28,717 nt of DNA, from contig CBDIHP010000007.1 in NCBI GenBank assembly GCA_965279195.1, positions 1 through 28,717 on the forward strand, written 5' to 3'. Numbering within the stretch: the stretch's first letter is position 1; the number at the start of each line of letters is the position of its first letter. Both the position numbers and the translations under genes were made by a program. The notes below the pieces were generated by a model. It saw nothing but the letters and a program-made list of their open reading frames with translations, was not told where the DNA came from and made no database searches. This document shows positions 6,432 through 15,388 of the stretch, one piece after another. Origin of the DNA: CBDIHP01 sp965279195. GTDB lineage: Bacteria > Planctomycetota > Planctomycetia > Isosphaerales > Isosphaeraceae.

Positions 6432-9182
6432 ATGTCGCTCCATTGCCCCAGTTGCCTGAAAACCCTGGAGTACCTGGGCGAGCGACCCTCCTTCTGCTCC
6501 TACTGCGGCACCCGTCTCCCCGCCGCAACGACGAACGAAGCCACCGTCTCGTACGTCGCCGAGGCCTCGACCCAGCCCCGATACCAGGGCAACGACCCCG
6601 GCCTCGCCCTCCCCGATCGCGTCGCCGGCTACCGGCTCGTCCGCGAGATCGGCCGCGGCGGCATGGGCATCGTCTTCGAGGGCGAGGAGATCAGCTCCGG
6701 CCGCAAGGTCGCCGTGAAACTCCTATCTCGTGAACAGATCGGAAGTTCCGTCGCGATTGACCGGTTCGTGCAGGAAGGCAAGCTCGCCAGCTCGATCTCC
6801 CACCCGCGCTGCGTTTTCGTGCTGGCGGCGGACGAGGACGACGGCTGGCCGTTCATCGTCATGGAGCTGATGTCCGGCACGACCCTCAAGGACCTCGTGG
6901 ACGGCGTCGGCCCCCTGCCCCAGTCGGAGGCCGTGGCCAAGATCCTCGACGTCATCGACGGCCTCAGCGAGGCCCACCGCCTCGGCGTCATCCACCGCGA
7001 CGTCAAGCCGTCGAACTGCCTCCTCGATGGAGAGGGACGTGTGAAGGTGGGGGATTTCGGCCTGTCGCGGTCGATTTCCGGCGACAACCGCCTCACGGTC
7101 ACCGGTTCCTTCCTGGGCACCCCGCACTACTCCTCGCCCGAGCAGATCAAGGGAGAGTCGACCGACGAGGCCAGCGACGTCTACTCGGTCGCGGCCACCC
7201 TCTATTTCCTCCTGACCGGCCGCCCGCCCTTCGACTCCAAGGACCCCGCCGTCGCCCTCGCCAGGATCGTCTCCGAGACCCCGCCGTCGATCCGGAGCAT
7301 CCGGCGTAAAGTCTCCCTCTCGCTGGAACAGGTTGTCCTGAAAGGGCTTGAGCGCGACCGGCGGCGTCGCTATCGCGACCTCGATGAGTTTCGGGAGGCG
7401 TTGCAACCGTTCCTGGCCGACAGCCTGACGATCGGCGGCGTCTGGCTCCGGATCGGCGCCGGGGCGATCGACCTGGCCTTCGCCGCCGTCACCGCCGTCT
7501 GGGTCGGGGCACTCGTGCCACTTTTGGTCGAGCCGGTGTTCGGCGAGGAGAGGCCGGTGATCCCCTACCGGAGGATCCTCACGGACTTCCAGATCCTCCT
7601 GGGTATCCTGATCTCCGTGGTACTCCTGCTCACCGAGGTCTTCGGGCGCTGCTCGCCGGGCAAGAAGATCGCCCGGCTGCGGATCGAGTCGTCGGACGGC
7701 GGGCCTCCGTCCTGGCGACGCGTCCTGGTACGGTATCTGGTCTTCGTCGTCGTCTCGCTCATGCCGCTCTCGGCGTTTCCTGGCGTCGCATTCGTCGTGG
7801 ACTTCGTTGGCGGCTCAGACGTGGTTCAGCATTACCGTGCAAGGACTTGCGCTCACCGCCCTGTTCGTGACCGCCCGGCCCGGGAACGGGTTCCGTGGAA
7901 TCCACGAACTCCTGAGCGGCACCGCCGTCGTCCGGGCCGACCGCACGCCCTACCGCCGCCGCCGGGTCGGGTTCCGGACCCGGAGCCACACCAGCTCCCG
8001 CCTCGACCGATCCCACGAGCTACCCCCGACCATCGGCCCCTACCAGACCGAGGGGATCCTCCGAGACGACCCGGATTGCCGGGTCTACCTCGGCCGCGAC
8101 GGCAGCCTCGGCCGTGGGGTCTGGATCGTGGTCAAGCCCGACGGCGAGGAGCCGCCCTCGACCGTCCGCCACCGGATCGACCGGCAGTCGCGGACCCGAT
8201 GGCTCTCCAGCGGAACGTCCCGCCCAGGGCCACTGGGATGCCTACCTCGCCCCCATCGGCCTCCCCGTCGCGTCGCTGGTCGATCATGAGGGGCCCCTCA
8301 ACTGGCTCGAAGCGCGGACCGTCCTCCACGGGCTCGCCGAGGAACTCTGCCAGGCCGAGTCCGAAGGCACCTTGCCCGTAACCCTCTGTCTGGACCAGGT
8401 TTGGGTCCAGCACGACGGCCAGGTCCAGCTCGTCGACGTCTCGGTCCGCCCCGCCGCAATCCCACCCCCGGGCGACCTCGCTCGACCTCCTGCGCGAGGT
8501 GGCCGGCTGGACCCTCCATGCCGCACCCGTCCCCGACAGCGAACCCCTCGTCCCCCGCGACCGCCCCGTCCCCCTGCATGGCCTGGCCATCCTAGACCAG
8601 CTCAACCACCACGACCGGCTGGGCAAGACTCCGCCGGACATCCTATCGCAACTCGAAGGCTGCAAATCCCTTCCGACACGTCTCGACTGGCTCGATTGCG
8701 TCGCCCTGGCCGGCTCCTACCTGGCCTGGACCATCGTGGCTCTGATTCTCAGCCTCTTCCCGCTGCTCGTTTTCCTCCCCACCTTCGCGCGGATTATCGT
8801 CGAGCCCGAGCAGTGGCTGTTCTTCCGCTCCCTCTGGCTCGGAGCCCTCGGCGCCGTCGTCGCCTTCTTCCTGGTTGAGGGCATGATCGTCCCAGGTGGC
8901 CTGATCGCCCGGTCCTTCGGCATCGCCCTCGTCGGCCGGGACGGCCGTCCCGCCAACTGGGTGCGCGGAGGTCTCCGCGAGCTGCTGGGCTGGATCCCCC
9001 TCATCCTTGTTGCTTACCTCATTGCCCTCAACTTCCACAACTTCCGCAAGTTCCCCGAATCCTTCCTCAAGGAGACCCGGTTGATCCTGTTGTATCCTAT
9101 CCTCGCGACCCTCCACTCACTCTTCTACCCAGGCCGCCTGCTGCACGACCGTCTCGCCGGAACATACCGCGTCATCAAATGA
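6432..9182 (+). CDS. Zinc ribbon-Ser/Thr kinase-RDD-pseudokinase-RDD protein (three frame changes)
   Basis: Read through three +1 frame changes, this is one protein of about 915 residues. Order: zinc ribbon (Cys5, Cys8, Cys22, Cys25); a complete Hanks-type kinase (GRGGMG at 74-79, Lys96, HRDVKPSN at 188-195, DFG at 208-210, GTPHYSSPEQ at 229-238); an RDD membrane domain from about 335, ending IHELLSGTAVVRA. A second kinase-like region starts IGPYQTEGILRDD and lacks HRD and DFG (LDQVWVQHDGQVQLVDVSV instead), so it is a pseudokinase. A second RDD-type membrane domain ends GRLLHDRLAGTYRVIK. The frame changes fall at about 7800-7812, 8195-8228 and 8470-8482; each equals one extra base. The conserved sequence continues across each one, so the gene was recently whole or the sequence has errors. 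The start at 6432 is chosen because the ribbon begins there; an in-frame ATG at 6381 exists. Confidence 0.85.
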
Positions 9183-9242
9183 TACGACGGGTAAGTTCGA
9201 TGTGCCAAACGAACCCACCTGCCAGAATGGCAGCCCCTTAGT

Positions 9243-9366
9243 GTGCGGGAGCGAGGGTTCCGCTGTCCAAAGGGAGGTGAGACTCCCAGCACCAACCCAT
9301 GACTGTCCAACACCTCAGGGATCCTACGATCGAGTGATCAGGAATGCGGCAGCTCCGCTCCCGCAC
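9243..9366. repeat. Decayed GGAGTGCGG-family inverted repeat
   Basis: GTGCGGGAGCG at 9243-9253 is exactly reverse-complemented at 9356-9366. The right end reads CGCACTCCA, as in the element at 4868-5008. The interior has lost clear pairing. It lies between the convergent kinase and isomerase genes; the rest of 9183-9377 shows no gene. Confidence 0.6.
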
Positions 9367-9377
9367 TCCAAACTGGG

Positions 9378-10181
9378 TCAGAACTCCTGAATTCGCTTCA
9401 GGATGCGCCGAATTTGCCCCGAGACATCGCCCGAGGGATCGGGCCAGAGGGTTAGGTAGCCCTGGTAGTTGATTTCTTCGAGCGAGCCCAGGTAGTTCTC
9501 CCAGTCGAGGACCCCCGGCGGGAAGCCGTTGCGGGGGTTGGAGAGGACCAGCGACCGGGGCGATGTCACCGCATCGGCGGCGTAGGCGTGGGCGACCAGG
9601 GGGCCGAGGTCGACGACGGCCTGGATCGGGTCGAGGCCGTTCCGTAGGAAGGCGGCCGGGTCGATGCTGGCGGCGAGGGTCGGCAGGCCCAGCGAGGCCA
9701 GGAACTCGGCCGTCGGCTTGCCGGGGTCGGTGCCCGTCTCGACCGCCAGGCGGACGCCCCGATGCTCCGCGCGCCGGGCCAGGTCGCCGAGCGCGGTCAT
9801 AAGGCTCTGCCGCCGAACGGGTTCCGACTCGGGCGGGATGCCGCCGACCTTGGCCAGCACCAGTCGCGTGCCAAGCTCGAAGGCCAGGGCGAAGGCACGG
9901 TCGGCGCGGGCGAGTCGGTCCTCGAATTGGTCGAGGGTGTCGAAGCCCCGGCGGGTCGGGAGGTTCAGGGCGATCAGGCTCAGTTCGGCCGACCGGAGCA
10001 GGTGGCGGACCTCCCGCCGGCCGGTGTCGGAGAGCCGGTCGGGGGAGAGGTCGCCGATGGCGTCGAGGACGACCCCCTTGAGCCCGAGCTTGGTGGCCTC
10101 CTGGAGCCGTTCGCGGATGGTAGGGCCGTCGGAGCCTGGGGCGGGGGACTCGAGTCGCAAGCCCAGTGGTGAGCGGATCAT
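9378..10181 (-). CDS. Sugar phosphate isomerase/epimerase family protein (TIM barrel)
   Basis: The 267-residue product has the AP-endonuclease-2-type TIM-barrel pattern of sugar phosphate isomerases. It shows EATKLGLKGVVLDA (strand-helix 1), ELSLIALNLP, ARADRAFALAFELGTRLVLAKVG, GVRLAVETGTD with a likely metal-binding Glu, TLAASIDPAAF, VAHAYAADAV and a C-terminal YQGYLTLWPDPSG. No signal peptide is present, so it should be cytoplasmic, unlike the Tat-exported relative at 18850. The substrate is not identifiable. The ATG at 10181 lies 105 bases from the divergent pabB start, so the two may share a promoter region. Family confidence is good; specific function unknown. Confidence 0.82.
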   Translation of the reverse strand: MIRSPLGLRLESPAPGSDGPTIRERLQEATKLGLKGVVLDAIGDLSPDRLSDTGRREVRHLLRSAELSLIALNLPTRRGFDTLDQFEDRLARADRAFALAFELGTRLVLAKVGGIPPESEPVRRQSLMTALGDLARRAEHRGVRLAVETGTDPGKPTAEFLASLGLPTLAASIDPAAFLRNGLDPIQAVVDLGPLVAHAYAADAVTSPRSLVLSNPRNGFPPGVLDWENYLGSLEEINYQGYLTLWPDPSGDVSGQIRRILKRIQEF

Positions 10182-10286
10182 GTGCGGGGCGTTCCTGCCG
10201 GCTGGACGTTTCACTACACTAAGGGTCGGGTTCGGCCCTGGAATGGGCTCCCGCCGAGTTCGGGTCCAAAGTGGTCTCCTGATTGT

Positions 10287-11744
10287 ATGCCAAACCCCGC
10301 CTGGATTCCCCCGGACTTCGCCGCACGAGCCCCACGCCCGGCCTCCGACCCCCCGGCCCACCGGGCCATCCGCCTCGACCTGACCCCCGACGAGCTGACC
10401 CTCCGCATCGGCTCGTTCGACCGGCCCGCCCTGCTCGAATCCGCCGGCCCCCAGTTCGGCGAGGCCGGACGCTACTCGATCCTCGCCGCCCGCCCGCGCC
10501 GGGTCATCGAGACGATTGGGCCGGACTGGACACTCCGGGACGACTCCGGCCCCCCCTTGATGGTCCGGTCCCCCGGCCTCGGCCCGCTCCGCGACGCGTT
10601 CGCCCCGGTCGAGTCCCGCCCCCGCCCCGACACCCCCGGCCCCTTCGCCGGCGGCTGGATCGGGTTCCTCGGCTACGACCTCGCCCCCCGCCTGGAGCGG
10701 CTCCCACGGCGCACCCCGGCCGATTCGAGAATTCCCGACGCACGCTTCGGTTTGTATGATACATTTGCTCTTGTGGATTGGTTGAGCGGGAGGGCCGACC
10801 TCATCGCCGTCGACGTGCTCGACGAGGGGGAGGACGAACTCGACCGCCGCGTCCGCGAGTGGAAGCGTGACCTGGAACGCGTCGTCGCCGAACCGCCCCG
10901 CTCGCGGCTGACCCGCGGCGCCGGCGATTTGAAACGCCTCGACTATCGCGCCCGGGTCCGCCGGGCGATCGACTACATCGAGGCGGGCGACATCTTCCAG
11001 GTCAACCTGTCGCAGCGGTTCCGGGCCCGGGGCGAGCCCGTGGCGCTCGACCTCCACCGCCGCCTCAAGCGGATCAGCCCCGCGCCCCATGCGGCGTTCC
11101 TCGCCTGGGACGACCTGGCAATCGTCTCGGCGAGCCCCGAACTGTTCTACAAGGTCGAGGATCGCCGGATCGAGACCCGCCCGATCAAGGGCACCCGACG
11201 CCGGGCCAGGGACCCGGTCGAGGACGAGCGGCTCAGGGCGGAACTCCGGGCGAGTCTCAAGGACCGCGCCGAACTCACCATGATCGTCGACCTGGAGCGC
11301 AATGATCTAGGTCGAGTGAGCACATATGGGTCGATTCATGTAAGCGATCCCTTGGCGGTCGAGAGCTTCGCCCAGGTGCACCACCTGGTCGCCACCGTCG
11401 GGGGGGCCTTGCGGCCTGGCGTGGACGCGGTGGACGTGATCGCGGCCGTCTTCCCGGGGGGGTCGATCACCGGGGCGCCCAAGATCCGGGCGATGGAGAT
11501 CATCGACGAGCTGGAGCCCAACCGCCGGGGCCCCTACACCGGGGCGATCGGCTATGTCGGCCTCGGAGAATCGACCCAGTTCAATATCGCCATACGTACA
11601 CTCCTCGTCGAGGGCGACCGGGTCAGCTATCAGGTCGGCGGCGGGATCGTGGCCGACTCGCTGCCTGTGGCGGAGTATCAGGAGACCCTGCACAAGGGGG
11701 CCGGGCTGCGGCGCTTGATCGAGGAGTCCGACCGATGGGGCTAG
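10287..11744 (+). CDS. pabB: Aminodeoxychorismate synthase component I
   Basis: The 485-residue protein is a chorismate-binding enzyme that, with a glutaminase subunit, turns chorismate into 4-amino-4-deoxychorismate for folate synthesis. The C-terminal half shows the family signatures: GDIFQVNLSQRF, SASPELFY, RPIKGTRRR, DLERNDLGRV, GGSITGAPKIRAMEIIDELE and YTGAIGY. Lys301 in PIKGT is typical of PabB, whereas anthranilate synthases have Ala there, so I favour PabB over TrpE. The gene ends ten bases inside pabC, which strengthens the call. The ATG at 10287 gives a normal length, though no strong ribosome binding site precedes it. An N-terminal extension from a GTG at 10182 is possible but looks non-conserved. 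Confidence 0.93.
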   Translation: MPNPAWIPPDFAARAPRPASDPPAHRAIRLDLTPDELTLRIGSFDRPALLESAGPQFGEAGRYSILAARPRRVIETIGPDWTLRDDSGPPLMVRSPGLGPLRDAFAPVESRPRPDTPGPFAGGWIGFLGYDLAPRLERLPRRTPADSRIPDARFGLYDTFALVDWLSGRADLIAVDVLDEGEDELDRRVREWKRDLERVVAEPPRSRLTRGAGDLKRLDYRARVRRAIDYIEAGDIFQVNLSQRFRARGEPVALDLHRRLKRISPAPHAAFLAWDDLAIVSASPELFYKVEDRRIETRPIKGTRRRARDPVEDERLRAELRASLKDRAELTMIVDLERNDLGRVSTYGSIHVSDPLAVESFAQVHHLVATVGGALRPGVDAVDVIAAVFPGGSITGAPKIRAMEIIDELEPNRRGPYTGAIGYVGLGESTQFNIAIRTLLVEGDRVSYQVGGGIVADSLPVAEYQETLHKGAGLRRLIEESDRWG

Positions 11745-12565
11745 CCTGGTCGGCCGGCGCGATCCTCGAAGATCGGGACGTGCTCATCCCCGCGGCCGAC
11801 CTCGCGCTGGAGCATGGCCTGGGGCTGTTCGAGTCGTTCCGGACGTGGGGCGGCCGCGCCCCCCTGCTCGATCGGCACCTGGCCCGCATGACGCGGTCGG
11901 CAACCGACCTGAGCCTGCCGCTCGACCCGGCGAGCCTGCCCGGCGGCGACGCGGTGTCGGCCTTGCTTTCGGCCTGTCGGATCGACGGCGACGCACGTCT
12001 GCGTCTGACGATGAGTGGCGGCGACCCGGCGCGGGTCTGGCTGACGGCCGCCCCGCTGCCCCCGGCCGCGCCGGACGGCGGGATCACTCTGGCGATGGTC
12101 CCCTGGGCGGTCTCGGCCTCGGACCCGCTCGCGAGGCACAAGACGCTCAATTACTGGTCGAAGCGTCTGGCCGCCGAGGCCGCCGCGAGGCTCGGCGCCG
12201 GCGAGGGCCTTCTGGCGACCGAGGACGGCCGGATCTGGGAGGGCACGCGCTCCAACGTCTGGATCCGTCGCGGCTCGACCTGGATCACCCCGGGCCTCGA
12301 CGGCCCGGTGCTCCCCGGGGTCTTCCGGGCCTGGATGTTCGAGAACGCCGGCCGGATCCACCGGGTCGCGATCCAGGCCGACCTGCGCCTGGAGCACCTG
12401 CTGGCGGCCGACGAGGTGGCGGTGAGCAACTCGGTGCGGGGCCTGGTCCCCGTTGGAGTCGTCGCCGGCGAGGTCGTGCCCGCGCGGGCCGAGGGATTTC
12501 CGGGCGTGCGCCTCTGGGACGAGGCGTTCCGCGAGTGGGTCGAGGAGAGGAAGGGACAGAGATGA
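11735..12565 (+). CDS. pabC: Aminodeoxychorismate lyase (class IV PLP aminotransferase fold)
   Basis: The 276-residue product belongs to PLP fold type IV. PabC releases pyruvate from aminodeoxychorismate to give p-aminobenzoate. Visible markers are LEHGLGLFESFRTWGG near the start, the PLP-binding Lys136 in RHKTLNYW, the EGTRSNVWI motif and TPGLDGPVLPGVFR. The gene overlaps the end of pabB by ten bases, and its own stop overlaps the NIF3 start as ATGA, so the three are likely one translationally coupled operon. By sequence alone it could be a branched-chain or D-amino acid aminotransferase, but the pabB overlap makes PabC much the better call. Confidence 0.9.
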   Translation: MGLAWSAGAILEDRDVLIPAADLALEHGLGLFESFRTWGGRAPLLDRHLARMTRSATDLSLPLDPASLPGGDAVSALLSACRIDGDARLRLTMSGGDPARVWLTAAPLPPAAPDGGITLAMVPWAVSASDPLARHKTLNYWSKRLAAEAAARLGAGEGLLATEDGRIWEGTRSNVWIRRGSTWITPGLDGPVLPGVFRAWMFENAGRIHRVAIQADLRLEHLLAADEVAVSNSVRGLVPVGVVAGEVVPARAEGFPGVRLWDEAFREWVEERKGQR

Positions 12566-13680
12566 GCATTCGACGCGTGAAGGACGTTTGCCGATGGCTC
12601 GATCGGTTCGCACCCCCCGCGCTGGCCGAGAGCTGGGACAACGTCGGCCTGATCCTGGGCGACCCGTCATCGCCCCTGGATCGCGTGATGACGTGCTTGA
12701 CCGTCACGCCCGCCACGGCGTCCGAGGCCATCTCCGAGGGGGCCGGGCTGATCGTCAGCCACCACCCGGTCCTGTTCAAGGCCACCAAGACCCTGCGGGC
12801 CGACCGCCCCGAGACCGGCTATCTCTGGAACCTCGCCCGCGCCGGCATCTCCGTCGCCAGCCCCCACACCGCGTTCGACAACACCCGTGGAGGCATCAAC
12901 GAGATCCTGGCCGGCAAGGTCGGGTTGAAGGATGTCGAGGCGTTGCAGCCATCCTCTTCGCCTTCGAAGCTGACGAAGGTCGTCGTGTTCACCCCCGAAT
13001 CCGACCGCGAGGCCGTCCTGATCGCCGCCTTCGCCGCCGGCGCGGGGCGGATCGGCGACTACGAGGGATGCTCGTTCGACCTGCTCGGCAAGGGTTCATT
13101 TTTGCCCCTTGAAGGGTCGAATCCGACGATCGGCCGGGTCGGGAGCCGGGAGGTCGTCGAGGAACACCGGCTCGAATTCGTCTGCCCCGAGGGCCGATTA
13201 CGGTCCGTGCTCGCCGCCGTCCGCAGGGCCCATTCCTACGAGGAACCGGCCGTGGATCTCTACACACTCGCCCCCGATCCGACCGCCGGGCCGGGCGTCG
13301 GCCGCATCGGCTCGCTCGAGTCGCTCGAGCCCCTCGGTGCCTTCGCAACGCGGGTCGCCGGGCTGCTCTCGGCGCCCGGGACCCAGTACGTCGGCGACCC
13401 TTCGCGGCCGATCCGCCGTATCGCCATCGGCTGCGGCGCCGGCGACGATTTCCTGGCCGTCGCCCAGCGCGCGGGGGCCGACCTGCTCCTGACCGGCGAG
13501 GCCCGTTTCCACCGCGGCCTGGAGGCCGAATCCCTCGGCATGGGCCTCATCACCGTCGGCCACCACGCCAGCGAGCGCCCCGGCGTCGAGGCCCTCGCCA
13601 CCCTCCTCGCCGCCGAGTTCCCCGACCTGAGCATCTGGGCCAGCCGCTCCGAACGCGATCCCTTTCAATCGCTCACGTGA
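12562..13680 (+). CDS. NIF3-like dinuclear metal centre protein (DUF34)
   Basis: The 372-residue protein has the long NIF3/YbgI layout, with a CutA/PII-like insert between the two halves. Metal ligands are visible: SHHP with His67-His68, HTAFDN with His102 and Asp106, and GHHASE with His334-His335 and Glu338. The insert starts near LTKVVVFTPESDREAV and carries YEGCSFDLLGKGSF and HSYEEPAVDLY, the usual insert motifs. Family members form toroidal hexamers with a bimetal site; a GTP cyclohydrolase activity has been assigned to some, but it is not settled. Coupling to pabB-pabC by an ATGA overlap fits a pterin or folate connection. The gene ends just before repeat copy B. Confidence 0.92.
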   Translation: MSIRRVKDVCRWLDRFAPPALAESWDNVGLILGDPSSPLDRVMTCLTVTPATASEAISEGAGLIVSHHPVLFKATKTLRADRPETGYLWNLARAGISVASPHTAFDNTRGGINEILAGKVGLKDVEALQPSSSPSKLTKVVVFTPESDREAVLIAAFAAGAGRIGDYEGCSFDLLGKGSFLPLEGSNPTIGRVGSREVVEEHRLEFVCPEGRLRSVLAAVRRAHSYEEPAVDLYTLAPDPTAGPGVGRIGSLESLEPLGAFATRVAGLLSAPGTQYVGDPSRPIRRIAIGCGAGDDFLAVAQRAGADLLLTGEARFHRGLEAESLGMGLITVGHHASERPGVEALATLLAAEFPDLSIWASRSERDPFQSLT

Positions 13681-13704
13681 TCATCTGGCGAGACCTCGCG
13701 CTCG

Positions 13705-13873
13705 GCGCGGGTCTCCAGAGCCCGCCCTGGCCCTGGATCGAAAGGGACCACCCGACCGGGGTTCCAGACCCTCTGTGGCTTCGAGACGGGTACGGGTCTG
13801 GAGACCCGGTTTTGTAGTACGGCGTGGCGGAGGTAGGGGCGGGGTCTGGAGACCCGCGCCCAGCGCTTCCGAT
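13705..13873. repeat. Composite GGTCTCCAGACC repeat, copy B
   Basis: This copy has the same order of palindromic cores and the same CCCAGCGCTTCCGAT tail as copy A at 1701-1874. It lies in the same setting, a junction between convergent genes. It abuts the glmU stop codon at 13874 directly. Outer parts are well conserved between the copies, while the middle has diverged. Confidence 0.75.
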
Positions 13874-15127
13874 TTAGAGTTTGGGCTTCGCCGGGACGCC
13901 CACGACCGTCTGCCCCGGCTCGACGTCGTGGTTCCTGGTCACGACGGCCCCGGCGCCGACGCGGGCGTGCTGGCCGACGTTCACGGGGGCGATCAGGATG
14001 GCGCCCGAGCCGATGAAGGCCCCCTCGCCGATGGTCGTCTGGCCCTTGGCAGACCCATCAAAGTTCGCCGTGACGGCACCGGCGCCGATATTCGCATTCG
14101 GGCCGACGACGGCGTCCCCCAGGTAGGCCAGGTGCCGGGCCAGCGCGCCGGGGCCCAGCTCCGAGCGGACGGTCTGGACGAACGCGCCGACCTCCGCCCC
14201 GTCGCCGACCACAGTCCCCTCGCGCAGGTGGGCGAACGGGCCGATCTTGCAGTTGGAGCCGACCTTCACCTTCCCCTGGATCACCGTATAAGGATAGATC
14301 ACCGTATCCTTGCCGATCGCGGCGGCGGGGTCGATGTAGGTGTTGCGGGGGTCCACGATGCTCACGCCCTCGTCCATGAGGGTGTCCTGGATCCGGACCT
14401 GGAGGATGGCGTTGGCCTGGGCCAGGTGCTGGCGGGTGTTGATCCCGAGGATGTCGTCGGCATCCAGGCAGGCCACCGCCACGACATTCCGGCCCATCGA
14501 CATCAGCCACTGGGGCGCGTCGGTGAGGTAGTATTCGCCCTGGGCGTTGCCGGTGTCGAGCTTGTCGAGGGCGTCCCAGAGGCCGGGGAGCTTGAAGACG
14601 TAGCAGCTCGGGTTGACCTCCCGGATTGCCGCCTCCTCGGGCGAGCAGTCGCGCTGCTCGACGATCCGCAGGAACCGCCCCGCGCCGTCGCGGAGGATCC
14701 GGCCGAACCCGGTGGGGTCGGGGACGATGGCGGTGCCCATGAGGCAGTCGAGGTCGTCCTTCGCCTGGCGGGCGAGCAGGTCGGCCAGCGGCTTGGGCCG
14801 GATCAGCGGCTCGTCGCCGACCAGAACGAAGGCCGGGCCTTCGTAGTCGCCGAGGACTTCCTTGCAGGCTTTGACGGCGTCGCCGGTGCCGAGCTGCCGG
14901 GTCTGGGTCGCGAAGACGACGTCGGGCTCGTTCGACAGCTCCTCGCGGACCTGGTCGGCCGCGTAGCCCACGACGACCACGAGGGTCTTCGCCCCCGCGC
15001 CCCGGGCGGCCTCGACGACGTAGTGGATCATCGGCCGGCCGCAGACCTCGTGCAGGACCTTGGCCTTCTCCGACTTCATGCGCTTGCCGTGACCGGCCGC
15101 CAGGATGATCGCGACGGGACCTTCCAT
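13874..15127 (-). CDS. glmU: Bifunctional UDP-GlcNAc pyrophosphorylase / GlcN-1-P acetyltransferase
   Basis: The 417-residue protein supplies UDP-GlcNAc for peptidoglycan and lipopolysaccharide. The N-terminal uridylyltransferase half has LAAGHGKRMKSEKAKVLHEV, QLGTGDAV, GDEPLIRP and GINTR. The left-handed beta-helix half carries residues equivalent to E. coli His363 and Tyr366 (HLAYLGD), Asn377, Lys392 and Ser405, so acetyl transfer should be intact. Differences from E. coli: the protein is about 40 residues shorter, the tail is VVGVPAKPKL rather than a long basic tail, and the Lys351 position holds Val with Arg beside it. A distinct two-domain nucleotidyltransferase is the alternative. It is divergent from gatC, with 261 bases between the starts. 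Confidence 0.88.
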   Translation of the reverse strand: MEGPVAIILAAGHGKRMKSEKAKVLHEVCGRPMIHYVVEAARGAGAKTLVVVVGYAADQVREELSNEPDVVFATQTRQLGTGDAVKACKEVLGDYEGPAFVLVGDEPLIRPKPLADLLARQAKDDLDCLMGTAIVPDPTGFGRILRDGAGRFLRIVEQRDCSPEEAAIREVNPSCYVFKLPGLWDALDKLDTGNAQGEYYLTDAPQWLMSMGRNVVAVACLDADDILGINTRQHLAQANAILQVRIQDTLMDEGVSIVDPRNTYIDPAAAIGKDTVIYPYTVIQGKVKVGSNCKIGPFAHLREGTVVGDGAEVGAFVQTVRSELGPGALARHLAYLGDAVVGPNANIGAGAVTANFDGSAKGQTTIGEGAFIGSGAILIAPVNVGQHARVGAGAVVTRNHDVEPGQTVVGVPAKPKL

Positions 15128-15388
15128 CAGGAGGCAACCTCGAAGGGGACTGCCCGACGTGCGGCGGCGGACGTGCCGAGGGGGGACGGGATTCGGGAGG
15201 ATGATAAGGAATCCCGGCGACGGCCGTCAAACCCCCTGTGCGGCCGGGCCCGCCCGAACCTTGAAGCTGCGGCCGACATCTGGCAAACTGATGCCCCTGG
15301 CGGCCCCGGGTCGCCTCGCACCCCGTCGCCGCCGACCGCCGCCCGGTTCCCTGTCCACTCCCGTCCCGTCTCCCGGAGTCTCGCCTCC

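Noticed and set aside
6432..9182. Reading the kinase region as three or four independent genes
   Set aside because: RDD and pseudokinase motifs are cut in mid-domain at each boundary, and the later pieces lack convincing starts. One gene with frame changes explains all the motifs.
13775..15388. A long plus-strand open frame antisense to glmU that runs into gatC
   Set aside because: Its sequence (RPxxDVVVPGHDGP-type repeats) is the mirror of glmU, and gatC has its own start and ribosome binding site at 15389.
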